A DNA stretch of 64,000 bases from a virus. Every line of letters begins with the position of its first letter. Within the stretch, counting starts at the first letter, position 1. Shown piece by piece: positions 39,101 through 48,942 of the stretch. The notes under the pieces were generated by a model. That model was not told where the DNA came from. It did not search any database and was given only the letters and a program-made list of their open reading frames with translations. The stretch is from positions 1 to 64,000 of IMG/VR virus record IMGVR_UViG_3300032235_000776. One strand, 5' to 3'. A program made the translations under genes and the position numbers.

Positions 39101-40925
39101 TACAGAAGCATTTGATATTTCATCATTAATATCTTTGGATCCTAAACTTCCAAATGATTTACATAATTTTAGTAGATGTCATAAGAAGGGTAGAACATCT
39201 CAATTAAACTCTCCATTTATTATAAACAATGAGTATTTTTACTTATCAAATAATTCAGTAATTGATTTCTTTGTAGAGAGTGAAATAAATATTGACTATA
39301 GAGATTGGGAAGAACAACCATACTTAAGACACTATGACAGAGATATTTACAATGATTTAAATACATTATTCAGATCTGATTATCTTGAATATGACAATAG
39401 ATATCTCTATGATAAATCTTTATCAAAGCAATTAACAGAAAACTATTGCATGACTCAGGATATTTATTTTGATAAATCTTTATCACAAACTTGTTTCTCA
39501 AATTATCCTAATAGAGTATATTGGTCATTACCATATTATAAAGAGCAAATTAAAGATAGTTGGGGATTTTATTTACCTGGAAACTATTTTGATTTTCCAG
39601 GTGTAGCCGGTAAATTAACAGGTGCCAAAGCACTTAACAGAACTAATATATTCTTCTTATTTGAAGAGTCTGCTCCTTATTTACATCTTGCTCAGGATAC
39701 GTTAGAATTAGACTCTGGCCTTAAAGTAACAATTGGAGATGGTGGGTTATTTGCAAATCCTCCGGCTCCTATAATGAATACAGATGTTAAATATGGTAAC
39801 TGTGAATCCAGATTTGCATTAACCAATACCCAACATGGATTATTCTATGCATCTATTAGACAAGGTAGAATATTTAATGTACAAGCCGGTGGAGGATTAA
39901 AAGAAATTTCTCTTGGAGGTATGTCATTCTGGTTTAAGAAAAACATGCCTTATAAATTACTTAAGGACTTCCCTAACTACCCATATACCGATAATACTAT
40001 TATTGGTGTAGGATATCAATCGGCATATGACAATACTGATGAAATCTATTATCTAACAAAGAAAGATTATAAATTAAGATCTGACTTAGAAGGAACAGCT
40101 ATCTATGATGTAGCTACCAATAGATTTAGATATACAGTAAGAGGAGTAACTTATACAATTAAACTTAGCGATCCAGATTATTTTGATGATGCATCATGGA
40201 CAATATCTTACTCACCTAAAACAGAGACTTGGATTTCATTTCATGACTGGCACCCAAATTCTTTACTCCAGGAAGAAACTAAATTCTGCAGTATCATAAC
40301 TCCTACAACCGGATCATCAAGTTTATGGAGACATAATGATAGATGCGATGCATACTCTAATTTTTACAATACTCAATATCCATGGGAAGTAGAATACGTA
40401 GTAAATAACGGAATGAAAACTTCTTCTTTACAAAGTATAGAGTACTCATTGGAGTGTTACAAATATTACAATGACTGTGATGATAACCATCACCTACTTG
40501 ATTATAACTTTAATGAAGCTATTATTTCTAATACCGAACAAGTATCTGGTTTATTAAAATTAAACCTCCAGGCAAAAAATCAAATGTCTGCAGTGCTTGC
40601 TTTTCCAAAAATAAATACTAACTTTATAGATATAGAATATAGTAAAGTAGAACAGAAGTATAGATTCAATCAATTCTGGGATATTACCAGAGACAGAGGA
40701 GAATTCACCGGCAATACAATACAGACATTTATTACAGATGCTGATGGATATCACTCAGTAATTAATCCTACTTATGTAGATTACAACAAGGCTCCTTTCC
40801 AAAGAAAGAAATTCAGACATAACTGGCAAAAAGTTATGCTAAGAAGAACTCACACTGCGGATGAAGTACAGCCTAAAATGATTCTTAAATTTAATAATAA
40901 TAAACAAATAATATCACCACGATGA
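36186..40925 (+). CDS. Tail hub/muzzle (stabilisation-like) protein, 1579 aa
   Basis: The start LNAGMIKDVDPQLLKEGQYTHAINSQL with NEPGNRLCLTLP resembles the opening of P22 gp10-like tail stabilisation proteins and the crAss tail hub/muzzle. Long beta-rich sequence with strands repeating over the length, a short hydrophobic helix region (about 635-760) and scattered cysteines. It would form the distal tail tube. Stop overlaps the ferritin start (ATGA). Confidence 0.75.
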   Translation: MDSLDNSVITTLNAGMIKDVDPQLLKEGQYTHAINSQLNSHLGNFSFIQNEPGNRLCLTLPNNLQFLNAIALQNSRFAILSTNSTTSEIGIYDSRTCTYTTVVNDPCLNFQKTNIPKGISKENYDCSETIYFADDLNPNRFLNLGNVPYKYTFADDACKTKIYTTELDCDQMLIDQLINVPCVTISKSQAGGTLVNGSYQVCMAYSINGQIVTNYYSTTNPQPIFTHENLGQAIDVELTNLDPDFSEYQLFLIATVAQQTTVYKVGTYNINTTAVTISSITENTNVPLSDLFLQKVVYTTSRDIISVDNRAMWIGAKTKVELDYQLLANQVTAKWVAYAVPVDYYKNGGSIVGYMRDETYAFGLQWLYNTGDYSQVYPLIGRAAVPSDRTKITNKDAYEFFAKNCEPVKAVERWQAYNTATGAIPAIPASDCKEFVVATGNMAYVESTETYPNNTALYGDLACTPIRHFKFPDECIVPRKVNGNDTQMIILGIQFENIKHPVDSNGNPLTNIVGYRIVRSDRSNNKTILGKGLMFNAGKYDLPVSDKTTIPAIYPNYPFNDLRTDSFLSKTPVKGGTKEKGYTPMGEYLNDYFTFHSPSFSFAKPSFGTELVIEAENYGQTHSQFTDVYGHPKHQMLTDVAFIVAALLGIAEGLYATKDKECESIVLKMINNGVTGTPGTSAGSPAMGAIITGLNNTKTTLDATRTAGNSEVVNNAIKSAEKSAIASAVGALITPGLGGEVTYTSEKCDSLLSSLPEILKIANSVYLFSFYFQQGFQTALNAIRNFGQFQQYALQVNSHCYYNNHACAVEGNKRRYIDNANYLYPAMQDFEGYRVNNFRRESSVLFKLNDTINPPSNKDTSRQTLKESQACDTFEFNAQASSYYGSIRQKLPAQYGQVNSITWLDTGACHVIGTIQKSYSSGPVFGGDTYLNRFSVKRHMHYFNQSEFMENDGHEFNYTNYYNLPYARYWMNTEAFDISSLISLDPKLPNDLHNFSRCHKKGRTSQLNSPFIINNEYFYLSNNSVIDFFVESEINIDYRDWEEQPYLRHYDRDIYNDLNTLFRSDYLEYDNRYLYDKSLSKQLTENYCMTQDIYFDKSLSQTCFSNYPNRVYWSLPYYKEQIKDSWGFYLPGNYFDFPGVAGKLTGAKALNRTNIFFLFEESAPYLHLAQDTLELDSGLKVTIGDGGLFANPPAPIMNTDVKYGNCESRFALTNTQHGLFYASIRQGRIFNVQAGGGLKEISLGGMSFWFKKNMPYKLLKDFPNYPYTDNTIIGVGYQSAYDNTDEIYYLTKKDYKLRSDLEGTAIYDVATNRFRYTVRGVTYTIKLSDPDYFDDASWTISYSPKTETWISFHDWHPNSLLQEETKFCSIITPTTGSSSLWRHNDRCDAYSNFYNTQYPWEVEYVVNNGMKTSSLQSIEYSLECYKYYNDCDDNHHLLDYNFNEAIISNTEQVSGLLKLNLQAKNQMSAVLAFPKINTNFIDIEYSKVEQKYRFNQFWDITRDRGEFTGNTIQTFITDADGYHSVINPTYVDYNKAPFQRKKFRHNWQKVMLRRTHTADEVQPKMILKFNNNKQIISPR

Positions 40926-41446
40926 AAACTTTAAAAAGGATTCTAAAAAATTCATCTACAGTAATCACACCTAAGATTGTAGATTTACTGAATTACAGAA
41001 TTGAACAAGAGGAATATTCTTCTCGTATGTACTTAGCAATGTCTATGTATCTTAATGATAAAGGTTACATGGGTGCTGCAAAACTTTGGAAAAAATACTC
41101 CGATGAAGAAATGACTCATGCACATTTAGCATATGAGTTTCTTTTAGATATGGGTATTCAACCTAAGGTACCGGCACTTAAAGCACCACCACAAGATTTT
41201 GAAGGACTTGTAGATATTGTATACCAATCTTATGATCATGAGATTGAAGTATACAACCAATGTTCTGAATTAGCAAAAGTAGCTATGTCAGAAGGAAACA
41301 TGATGCTATATCCTTTAGCTCTGAGATTAACCGGAGAGCAACAAGAAGAACTTGGTAAATTACAAAACTGGATTGACAAAATTGAAACCTTCGGACAAGA
41401 GCCTATGCTATTAAGAGAACTTGACGAAGAAATGGGTGAAGCATAA
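40922..41446 (+). CDS. Non-heme ferritin (FtnA-like), 174 aa
   Basis: Aligns by eye with E. coli FtnA along its length: EEYSSRMY, DEEMTHAH, YDHEIEVY and GEQQEELGKL. The ferroxidase residues are all present (Glu30, Glu63, His66, Glu107, Gln140) as are the third-site glutamates (Glu139, Glu142, Glu143). Ferritins form 24-mer cages that oxidise and store iron. A 13-residue extension precedes helix A. It overlaps the muzzle stop by four bases (ATGA) and the next start by one (TAATG), so it is made in step with virion proteins; whether it is packaged is unknown. Confidence 0.9.
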   Translation: MKTLKRILKNSSTVITPKIVDLLNYRIEQEEYSSRMYLAMSMYLNDKGYMGAAKLWKKYSDEEMTHAHLAYEFLLDMGIQPKVPALKAPPQDFEGLVDIVYQSYDHEIEVYNQCSELAKVAMSEGNMMLYPLALRLTGEQQEELGKLQNWIDKIETFGQEPMLLRELDEEMGEA

Positions 41447-44400
41447 TGAAAAAATTAAAAAGAGAGATCCCAAAAAACTACTCTTTTTTGGATCTAGTAG
41501 CTCCTAGCTATAATCGTGTAAAAATAACTCCTAAATTTGTAGAGGGAGGAGGTACGCCTATTAAAATGACAGAGCCTACTATGTTTATGCCTCCTCAATC
41601 TTTAAACTCAGGTCAGCCAGCATTATTAAATAGTACCAATGAATTTGATTGGAATAAACAACGTTTAATAGATCCAGGCAATGCTTTATGGAATGAACAT
41701 AAAAAGTTATATCCAAATCATAAAGATGGATCAAAATATCATGAGTATTTTTTATGTAATTTAAATCCAGATATGTGTGGAGGACCAAATCCACAATTTA
41801 GAAATATTAGAAATTCACAAAACCCTGAAATCCAACAACTTGTAAATGAGTTAGATCCTTTATTTGATAAACCTGATAAAAATTATAGCTATACTTTAGA
41901 ACAAGCTTTAAGTAGTAGAGCTAGACAATACTATAACAAAGAAGTAGGTTTAGATGCTGATGAAGTTTTAAATAAATTAAATAAAACAAATTTAACAAGT
42001 GATCAACAACAAAAACTACAAAGACTGTATGATTTGTCCCTTAAAGATTCAGGAAATGAAATTGTATATAATCCAAAAGAAACCAATCCTTATGCTCAAT
42101 ATACTGTAAACTGGAAATCACCATCTCAATGGAATTACCAAAACAAAGCTGCTAAATTCTATAATGACCAAGAAGCATTTGCAACAGGAATGGACGCTTG
42201 GAATAATAGGAATTTAAATACTGATACTGTGCCAAATATTCAAGCACCAGTTGTCAATACACCAACTCCGATTACACCAAAGGTAAATCCAATTAATTTA
42301 CCTCAAATGCAGTTTCCAAATATGCAATCTAGTAACTTAGAACCTATAGACGATACTAGAAATACATCTTTAAGAGATTTCAATCCATTTGGAACTCCAC
42401 AAATTACACCACAAGTACCAAATACTATTGCTACTAATAAAACTACATATCCTATATCTTTACCTAATTCTCCATTAAATCCAAATTATAAACCACCTGT
42501 AAACTCCGGATTTAGTATGACAAATCCATATGATTCTAGTAAAACATATGCAGGAGATTGGTTAAATAGATTTAAAGAAACAGAGCGTAATAATAATCCA
42601 GAACTATCTCAGGATGAAATAGATAGAATTACTGCGGAAGATAATGCTTTAAATAATATTATAGATAGTAACTATGGATTTAATTCTTCTAGTATGCCAA
42701 GGGTTAATGAAAATATATCTAATAACCAACTTGCAAATCTTCCTAATCAAAATCAATGGTCAAATTTACAAGAACCATTACCAGTTCAAAGACCTTCTGA
42801 ATATGCAGATCCACAGCAAGCAATTATAGGAAGTATTAAAACTGATTTTAAACCAGCAGATCCTGCAAGTGCAACTTTAGAAAAAACTAAAGACAAAACA
42901 GATTCTACAAAAGGATTCAATTATAAAAGGGCTGCTAGAGTTGGAGCATTTAATGCAGGGTTAAATCTTGCAGGAAACATGTATAACATGTCTAGAATGA
43001 GAAATCAAGAAAACTTTAATAGTTTTATTACTCAACAACCAGAAGCTATTTATCCAAATAAGAGAATGCTCTATGGGGATAAATCTATGTTTGCAGAATA
43101 TGGTGGAGAATTTATAAAATATGAAGGGGGAGGAAGTTGGACTGATTATCTAAATCCAATGAATTGGGGAGTAGAGGATTATAGTGAATATTCTAAATTT
43201 GCTAATGCATATAGAACAGCAAAATCAAATGGTAAGGAAGAATTTCTCTGGAATGGAAAACGTTATAATACTAAATATGCAGGTACTCCAAGACAAGAAA
43301 TAGGAATGTATGGGGCAAATGGAAAAAAAGTAAGTCCTAAACAAATGAATAATCCATATTTAGTTAACTATTACACTCCAAAATTAGGATATTATTTACC
43401 AGGACATATAGAGGCAGCAAATAGAGAAGGGTATGCGGTTAATAATTCATCTAATGGAAATTCTTCATTTGGAATAGATCCTGCATATGAACCACATAAA
43501 GGTAAAAGTTCTTATTTTGTGTATGGGGCTGACTCTGCAAAATTTAGAAACACAGTTAGTAACTTACCAATGGGAGATTATCAATATCTTTTTGATGAAG
43601 AGGAATTAAAAGCTAATAAATTTAATACAGGAAAATCAACATGGAATTTATTAACAAATAACTGCGCTGATGGTGTATGTGATGCTTTTGGAATACCTAA
43701 ATCAGGTAAAGTAACACATCCAGTTTCTACTCTAAGTAAAATATCTAATAAGTATCCTACTTTAAATATAACAGGAAGAGATATGGAAACATATGAAAAT
43801 AAAATAAAAGAATATATAAAAGCAGATAAAAATAATATTTTAAAACAAAGTGAATACTTTTTAGGTATTGTTAACTCTCCAGAATTTGTAAATGGTAACT
43901 CTTCTTATAGAAAGAAAGTTATAAGCGCTATTCAAGATTCTTTACATAAGTCAGGTTATAGTTTACCTAATTCACAAAAATCAAATGGTACATTTGATGG
44001 AATTATGGGACCAGAAACACAGACTGCGTTACAGAAATATAATCAACAAAGTTCAAAGAAAAAAGAAAATGGAGGAGAATACCAGGATGAAGATCTTATA
44101 GATATATCACATTTAATTCAATTCAAAAAAGGTGGTATTTATATTAAGCCGGAAAACAAAGGTAAGTTTACCGCATGGGCCCAATCTCACGGAATGTCCG
44201 TACAAGAAGCAGCTTCTCATGTAATGGCAAATAAAGAAAAGTATTCTTCTACCACGGTTAAACGTGCAAACTTTGCAAAAAATGCATCTAAATGGAAACA
44301 TGAAGATGGTGGACAATATTCTTATGGTGGTCATTATATTCCAATGGATGTTCCATATCTTGCAGGTAAGTTTGTTCCTAACCCAATTGATTTACAAGAA

Positions 44401-44643
44401 TTTAAAAAGGGTGGAATGATTAAGCGTGCAGATGGTTCATATTCTAAAAGAGGATTATGGGATAATATCAGAGCTAACAAAGGTTCCGGTAAAAAGCCAA
44501 CCAAAGAAATGCTTAAGCAAGAAAGAAAAATTAAAAAAGGTTACAAAGCAGGAGGTGAATACATGGAAGGTAATGAGTATGAAATCTCTGGAGTAGAATT
44601 AGAAAGATTAAGATCTTTAGGATACGATGTAGAAATAATATGA
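41446..44643 (+). CDS. Virion-associated protein with NlpC-like hydrolase and peptidoglycan-binding domains, 1065 aa
   Basis: A Pro/Asn/Gln-rich first half is followed by STWNLLTNNCADGVCDAFG (Cys about 740) and VTHPVST (His about 757), a papain/NlpC-like catalytic pattern, then NGTFDGIMGPETQTALQKYNQ (about 847-867), a peptidoglycan-binding domain. Next comes GKFTAWAQSHGMSVQEAASH with KRANFAKNASKW, a module common in phage proteins of gut Bacteroidetes, with repeated GGxY elements around it. It should degrade wall peptides during entry. Its last 25 residues (EYEISGVELERLRSLGYDVE) match those of the next protein. Confidence 0.72.
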   Translation: MKKLKREIPKNYSFLDLVAPSYNRVKITPKFVEGGGTPIKMTEPTMFMPPQSLNSGQPALLNSTNEFDWNKQRLIDPGNALWNEHKKLYPNHKDGSKYHEYFLCNLNPDMCGGPNPQFRNIRNSQNPEIQQLVNELDPLFDKPDKNYSYTLEQALSSRARQYYNKEVGLDADEVLNKLNKTNLTSDQQQKLQRLYDLSLKDSGNEIVYNPKETNPYAQYTVNWKSPSQWNYQNKAAKFYNDQEAFATGMDAWNNRNLNTDTVPNIQAPVVNTPTPITPKVNPINLPQMQFPNMQSSNLEPIDDTRNTSLRDFNPFGTPQITPQVPNTIATNKTTYPISLPNSPLNPNYKPPVNSGFSMTNPYDSSKTYAGDWLNRFKETERNNNPELSQDEIDRITAEDNALNNIIDSNYGFNSSSMPRVNENISNNQLANLPNQNQWSNLQEPLPVQRPSEYADPQQAIIGSIKTDFKPADPASATLEKTKDKTDSTKGFNYKRAARVGAFNAGLNLAGNMYNMSRMRNQENFNSFITQQPEAIYPNKRMLYGDKSMFAEYGGEFIKYEGGGSWTDYLNPMNWGVEDYSEYSKFANAYRTAKSNGKEEFLWNGKRYNTKYAGTPRQEIGMYGANGKKVSPKQMNNPYLVNYYTPKLGYYLPGHIEAANREGYAVNNSSNGNSSFGIDPAYEPHKGKSSYFVYGADSAKFRNTVSNLPMGDYQYLFDEEELKANKFNTGKSTWNLLTNNCADGVCDAFGIPKSGKVTHPVSTLSKISNKYPTLNITGRDMETYENKIKEYIKADKNNILKQSEYFLGIVNSPEFVNGNSSYRKKVISAIQDSLHKSGYSLPNSQKSNGTFDGIMGPETQTALQKYNQQSSKKKENGGEYQDEDLIDISHLIQFKKGGIYIKPENKGKFTAWAQSHGMSVQEAASHVMANKEKYSSTTVKRANFAKNASKWKHEDGGQYSYGGHYIPMDVPYLAGKFVPNPIDLQEFKKGGMIKRADGSYSKRGLWDNIRANKGSGKKPTKEMLKQERKIKKGYKAGGEYMEGNEYEISGVELERLRSLGYDVEII

Positions 44644-46868
44644 AAAAACTTAAGAAACCCAATATTAGAATAGTAGATCACAAGGATGGTGGAATGTCAT
44701 TCTTTGCAGAAGGTGGAGAAACAGAAAATCCTCCTAAATTATATCCTAACCCTAGTTTAACATGGGCAAAAGATGTACAAGAATTTGTAAAATCCCAGGA
44801 TGCTAGAAAAAAAGCTGAAGAAATTGCAAAAGCAGAAGCTGCTAAAACTGCTAATTCTACAGAAAGATTTAAACAAAAACCAATTCTAAAAACAGGTAAA
44901 ACAACAGCATCGGATAATGCAAGAGTAGTGGATCAACAAATAGTAAATCCATATACCCCAGAAGAATTTGATTATTTTAAAGAAAATAATATCCCAAAAG
45001 AATTATATCCATATTATAAAAAACAACTTGATACTTGGAAACAAGGAGATATACAAGAAGCAGCTAATATAGTCCAAAGAAGAAAAGATGTTGCCGAACA
45101 AGCAAAAAAAGATATTGCTAAAGGGCTATATACACAAGCAGTAGCAGAAGATTTATCCAATGCATACAGAGCATTTCCAGATGATGCAAATAGTTTTTTT
45201 GATAATTATATAAATCCTTTTCAACGTGTTTTTAATCCACTTGGAAATATATCTGGACATTTTGCAAGTAATGCAGGACCAATTAATCCATTAGGTTTAG
45301 CAATGGATGTTATACCTGCAGCATTGGATATAGCAGGATTAAAAGGAACACAAAGTTTATTTAAACCACTTGCAAAAGGTATAAAAAATACTACAACAGG
45401 ATTTGGAAAAAATGCAGTTAGGTTTAGAAACAACTTACTATCTAATATGGATAGAAGACTTACAAATTTTGATAGTGATATTAGTGATGCTGTTTCAAGA
45501 TATAATAGAAATAGAGTTACTACTATAAATCAACCTAATTTAGAACAAATAAGAAGTGCATTTCACAATAGAGAAAGAATTTTAAGACCAGAGGAAATAG
45601 AACTTATAAACCGTAATGGAGTTGGAATAAGGAGTAATTATGTTTCTACGGATAATATTCAATATAATCCGGAAGTTTTTAGAACTAGAGAAAACATTCA
45701 TACAAATAATCTAAATCAATTAAATTTAGATTCTATTAGTAGACCATTTAATATTTCAGATGTTATAGATAATGTAAAACCAAAAGTTAGAAATAGATCA
45801 GGATTAACAAAAGATGAAGTATTGGAAAAAGCAAATCCTACCAATAAAGATAATATATCCAAAATGTCTGAATCACAGTTTGAAAAAACTGTATTAAAAC
45901 CAAATGGAGAATTAGAAGAATATCAAAATATTATTGAAAATCCATTTGTTGGGAAAAATAGTATTTATCCTTTAAACAATGATGATTACGTAGAATTATT
46001 TAATTCTAAATTAGATACACTTAATGATATTATAGCTCGTAATAATACATCTGGAATTGAATATAGAGTTTCAAAATTACAACCTCATGGTGTATTACAA
46101 TTTGAAACTCCTGCACAAACAATAAAACAAAACATTCCTAATATTAAATATCAAGAATTACAAAATTTAAATAAAACAAATAAAAACTTATTAGAAGATT
46201 TAAATTACTTAAAAAATAATCCAGATCCTAATGATCCTTGGTATTCAAAAGCACTTGATTCTCTAAATAAAAGAATAGAAAAAAATAATAAACTTGTAGA
46301 AGAACTTAAAAATGAGCCGGAATATTTATTACAAGATGTAAATATTCCTGCTGGAAAAAAAGCATGGGGAGTAAATATAAATCCAGGAGAATGGGAAGGA
46401 AATGTAGAAGATATTACAAACAAAAGCTACTTAAGAAGAATTCCTGGATTAGAAATGAATAATGCTTCTGCTGGGATATTTCCAGATGGTGTAGTAAGAA
46501 GAGGAACAAAAGCATATGATTCTATAAATGAATACCTTAAATTATTTAATTTGGGTAGAGTTAAACCAGGTTTTAATTCTCAGACAGAATATTCTAAAGG
46601 ATTATGGGAAAATGCTATAAAATCAGGAAAAGCAGTAGGATACTTTAATGATCCTAGCACAGTATATGGTTCAATGAAAACAATAGCACCAATTATTGGA
46701 GGAGGTCTAATGTACAATTATTTAAATCCAAGTAATACTCCACAAGAAGAATTAGGAGGAGGAATACAACTTTCAAATAGAATGTATGAGGAAGGCGGAG
46801 AGTATGAACTATCCCAAGAAGAAATAGATAGACTTAAGTCACAAGGGTATGACTTAGAGTTATTATAA
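44640..46868 (+). CDS. Virion cargo-type protein, 742 aa
   Basis: Starts MKKLKKPNIRIVDHKDGG, much like its neighbour (MKKLKREIP), and ends EYELSQEEIDRLKSQGYDLE, nearly the same C-terminal tag. A glycine-rich hydrophobic patch (NPLGLAMDVIPAALDIAGLK) lies near 220-245; the rest is helical and Asn-rich. Probably carried in the tail or capsid and ejected. Enzymatic motif not recognised. ATGA overlap with the preceding gene. Confidence 0.55.
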   Translation: MKKLKKPNIRIVDHKDGGMSFFAEGGETENPPKLYPNPSLTWAKDVQEFVKSQDARKKAEEIAKAEAAKTANSTERFKQKPILKTGKTTASDNARVVDQQIVNPYTPEEFDYFKENNIPKELYPYYKKQLDTWKQGDIQEAANIVQRRKDVAEQAKKDIAKGLYTQAVAEDLSNAYRAFPDDANSFFDNYINPFQRVFNPLGNISGHFASNAGPINPLGLAMDVIPAALDIAGLKGTQSLFKPLAKGIKNTTTGFGKNAVRFRNNLLSNMDRRLTNFDSDISDAVSRYNRNRVTTINQPNLEQIRSAFHNRERILRPEEIELINRNGVGIRSNYVSTDNIQYNPEVFRTRENIHTNNLNQLNLDSISRPFNISDVIDNVKPKVRNRSGLTKDEVLEKANPTNKDNISKMSESQFEKTVLKPNGELEEYQNIIENPFVGKNSIYPLNNDDYVELFNSKLDTLNDIIARNNTSGIEYRVSKLQPHGVLQFETPAQTIKQNIPNIKYQELQNLNKTNKNLLEDLNYLKNNPDPNDPWYSKALDSLNKRIEKNNKLVEELKNEPEYLLQDVNIPAGKKAWGVNINPGEWEGNVEDITNKSYLRRIPGLEMNNASAGIFPDGVVRRGTKAYDSINEYLKLFNLGRVKPGFNSQTEYSKGLWENAIKSGKAVGYFNDPSTVYGSMKTIAPIIGGGLMYNYLNPSNTPQEELGGGIQLSNRMYEEGGEYELSQEEIDRLKSQGYDLELL

Positions 46869-46898
46869 AGAATGCTTGGAATACTGAGGTATTTTCCG

Positions 46899-46911
46899 TA
46901 TCTTTAATTAT
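46899..46911 (+). promoter_or_regulatory. Late-type promoter motif before the cargo operon
   Basis: GTATCTTTAATTA, 40 bases before the ATG at 46952, in the only gap between 34027 and 48940 that is more than a few bases long. Confidence 0.45.
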
Positions 46912-46951
46912 AATTATTTACCCATAAAAATAAATAATAAAAATTATTAAA

Positions 46952-48940
46952 ATGAATAAAGTAAAGGTGAAAATAAAGAAACTCCCTATTAGTAATCAGG
47001 GTTCACCAAATTTCAATGAAATGGCTTACCAATATACTAGTAGTAATCCTCTGTCTTTCAAAGACTTAAAGGATTCTACAAGAATGATTGGAGAGGATCA
47101 ATATGAAATAGGAACTAATTATCCTACAGAAAAAGATCCAAAGAAAGCAAATATAGAAGCAGAAAAAGGAGAATTAATTCTCACCAAAGACTTTGAACTA
47201 TATAAAATCAATGGTAAGTCCCATGCAAAAGGAGGTGCTCCATTGTCTGTAAACGAAGGAGACTTTATCTTTTCTAAAAAATTAGAAGGATCCGGTAAGG
47301 ATTTTAATAAAATATTTGGTAATTTTGACGAGAAAAAAAAGTACTCATATGCAGATGTGGCATCACGATTCCTAAAAATGAATGACCACAAAGTTCTTTC
47401 TACAGATTCCAATCCTATTGATAGAAAAACTGGAGTTAGAATGTATGAGGATTACAAAGATAAATTAGGCATGTTAGCATTCTTACAAGAAGTATCAAAA
47501 GGTTTACCAAATGGAATTCCGGCAATTGCTGCTCCTATGATTGAGAGATTAACTCAAGCTCCTATGGGCATGCAACCACAAATGCCACAAGGACCAGTAG
47601 AAGGAATGCAACTTCCAATGATGGAAGGACAAGAACCTCCTATACAAGAAATGCCTACTGCAGGTCAACAAATGATGAAAAGAGGCGGGCCAATTCTTAA
47701 AAAGTATGTAGATGGTGGTGGAGAACAAAAATTAACATCTCAAGAATGGGATAGTAAATATTACAAACCTCTTATTCAGTATTTACAAAAAACTTATCCT
47801 AATCAACAATTTAATATTGGTAACCACGGTGACTATCAAAGATTAGTAACTAATACTCCTGAGACATATAATGTATTAAAGGACTATTACACAACTGATA
47901 AAATGAAAATTACCAATAAGGGTAGAAAAGCTTTAAAGGCGGCCGGTGTAAAAGATGCAGATAAAATTGAGTACTATTCTCAATTACCAGATACTTATAA
48001 AACAGATGATTTTATTAAAGATCAATTTGTAGACGAGTTAGCTGGTTATAGAGGTGCAAACTTTATTCCAGAAGAAATTGTAAAGGCCGAGGAACCAATG
48101 GTCTATAAACAACCAGAACAAGGTCCAGAATATAACGAATTAGAAAATCCTGACACAGGAGGAAAACCCGTAGTATCTAATTACAGAAACTTAGGATACA
48201 ACACAAATGAAAATCTTGCAATGATGAATGCATTACAAGCTATGACTTCTATTCCTTATTATGCCCCTACAAGAATGCAAAACTATGGTTTACAAGAAGG
48301 CATGGGCCTTGCATCTAACATTATGCCTTATAACTATCAATCATTAATTAATGAAGCCAATAGATCCGGTATGAGAGGATTTCAAGCAAACAATGCATTT
48401 GCTGGTAACCCAAATATTGCAGCAGCTCGTAATGCTATGATAGCAGGTCAACTAGGAGAACAAACCTCTAAGATTAAAGGAGAAGAATACAATCAAAATG
48501 CTAACTTGTATAATACTAACCAAATGCAACTTGCACAAATGGCTGGACTAATTGGTCAAGATAAAGAACAACAAGGTGACTTGTATAACACAAGAGTAGT
48601 TCAAGGTAGAGAAAATAAATGGGCAAATCAACAACTTGCTAATAAACAATTTATTCAAGAACTTGTAAATGCAAATAATAATAGAACACTTAGAAATACA
48701 GTAGACTATTTAATGCAATCTCGTGATCCAAATTATAGATTTGCAAATGCAGATTTAATGTCTGGATTTAATCAATTTGCAGATCCATTCTCTTATGTAG
48801 GGTCTTCAACTCCCGACGCAACAGGTAGAACTTCTCAGTACATAAAAGATTTTAAAGCACTTTCTGGAGCAGGCTTAGGATTGACTCCTGCTGATATAGC
48901 AAAAATATTAGGTAATAATTACAAAGACCAAACTCAATAA
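46952..48940 (+). CDS. crAss-type virion cargo protein, 662 aa
   Basis: AEKGELILTKDFELYKINGKSHAKGG and NEGDFIFSKKL (about 70-112) is a module I recognise from conserved crAss-like virion proteins. A Met/Pro/Gln-rich linker (MGMQPQMPQGPVEGMQ) separates it from an Asn/Gln-rich helical C-terminal half. Probably an ejected internal protein or part of the tail barrel. Confidence 0.65.
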   Translation: MNKVKVKIKKLPISNQGSPNFNEMAYQYTSSNPLSFKDLKDSTRMIGEDQYEIGTNYPTEKDPKKANIEAEKGELILTKDFELYKINGKSHAKGGAPLSVNEGDFIFSKKLEGSGKDFNKIFGNFDEKKKYSYADVASRFLKMNDHKVLSTDSNPIDRKTGVRMYEDYKDKLGMLAFLQEVSKGLPNGIPAIAAPMIERLTQAPMGMQPQMPQGPVEGMQLPMMEGQEPPIQEMPTAGQQMMKRGGPILKKYVDGGGEQKLTSQEWDSKYYKPLIQYLQKTYPNQQFNIGNHGDYQRLVTNTPETYNVLKDYYTTDKMKITNKGRKALKAAGVKDADKIEYYSQLPDTYKTDDFIKDQFVDELAGYRGANFIPEEIVKAEEPMVYKQPEQGPEYNELENPDTGGKPVVSNYRNLGYNTNENLAMMNALQAMTSIPYYAPTRMQNYGLQEGMGLASNIMPYNYQSLINEANRSGMRGFQANNAFAGNPNIAAARNAMIAGQLGEQTSKIKGEEYNQNANLYNTNQMQLAQMAGLIGQDKEQQGDLYNTRVVQGRENKWANQQLANKQFIQELVNANNNRTLRNTVDYLMQSRDPNYRFANADLMSGFNQFADPFSYVGSSTPDATGRTSQYIKDFKALSGAGLGLTPADIAKILGNNYKDQTQ

Positions 48941-48942
48941 AA

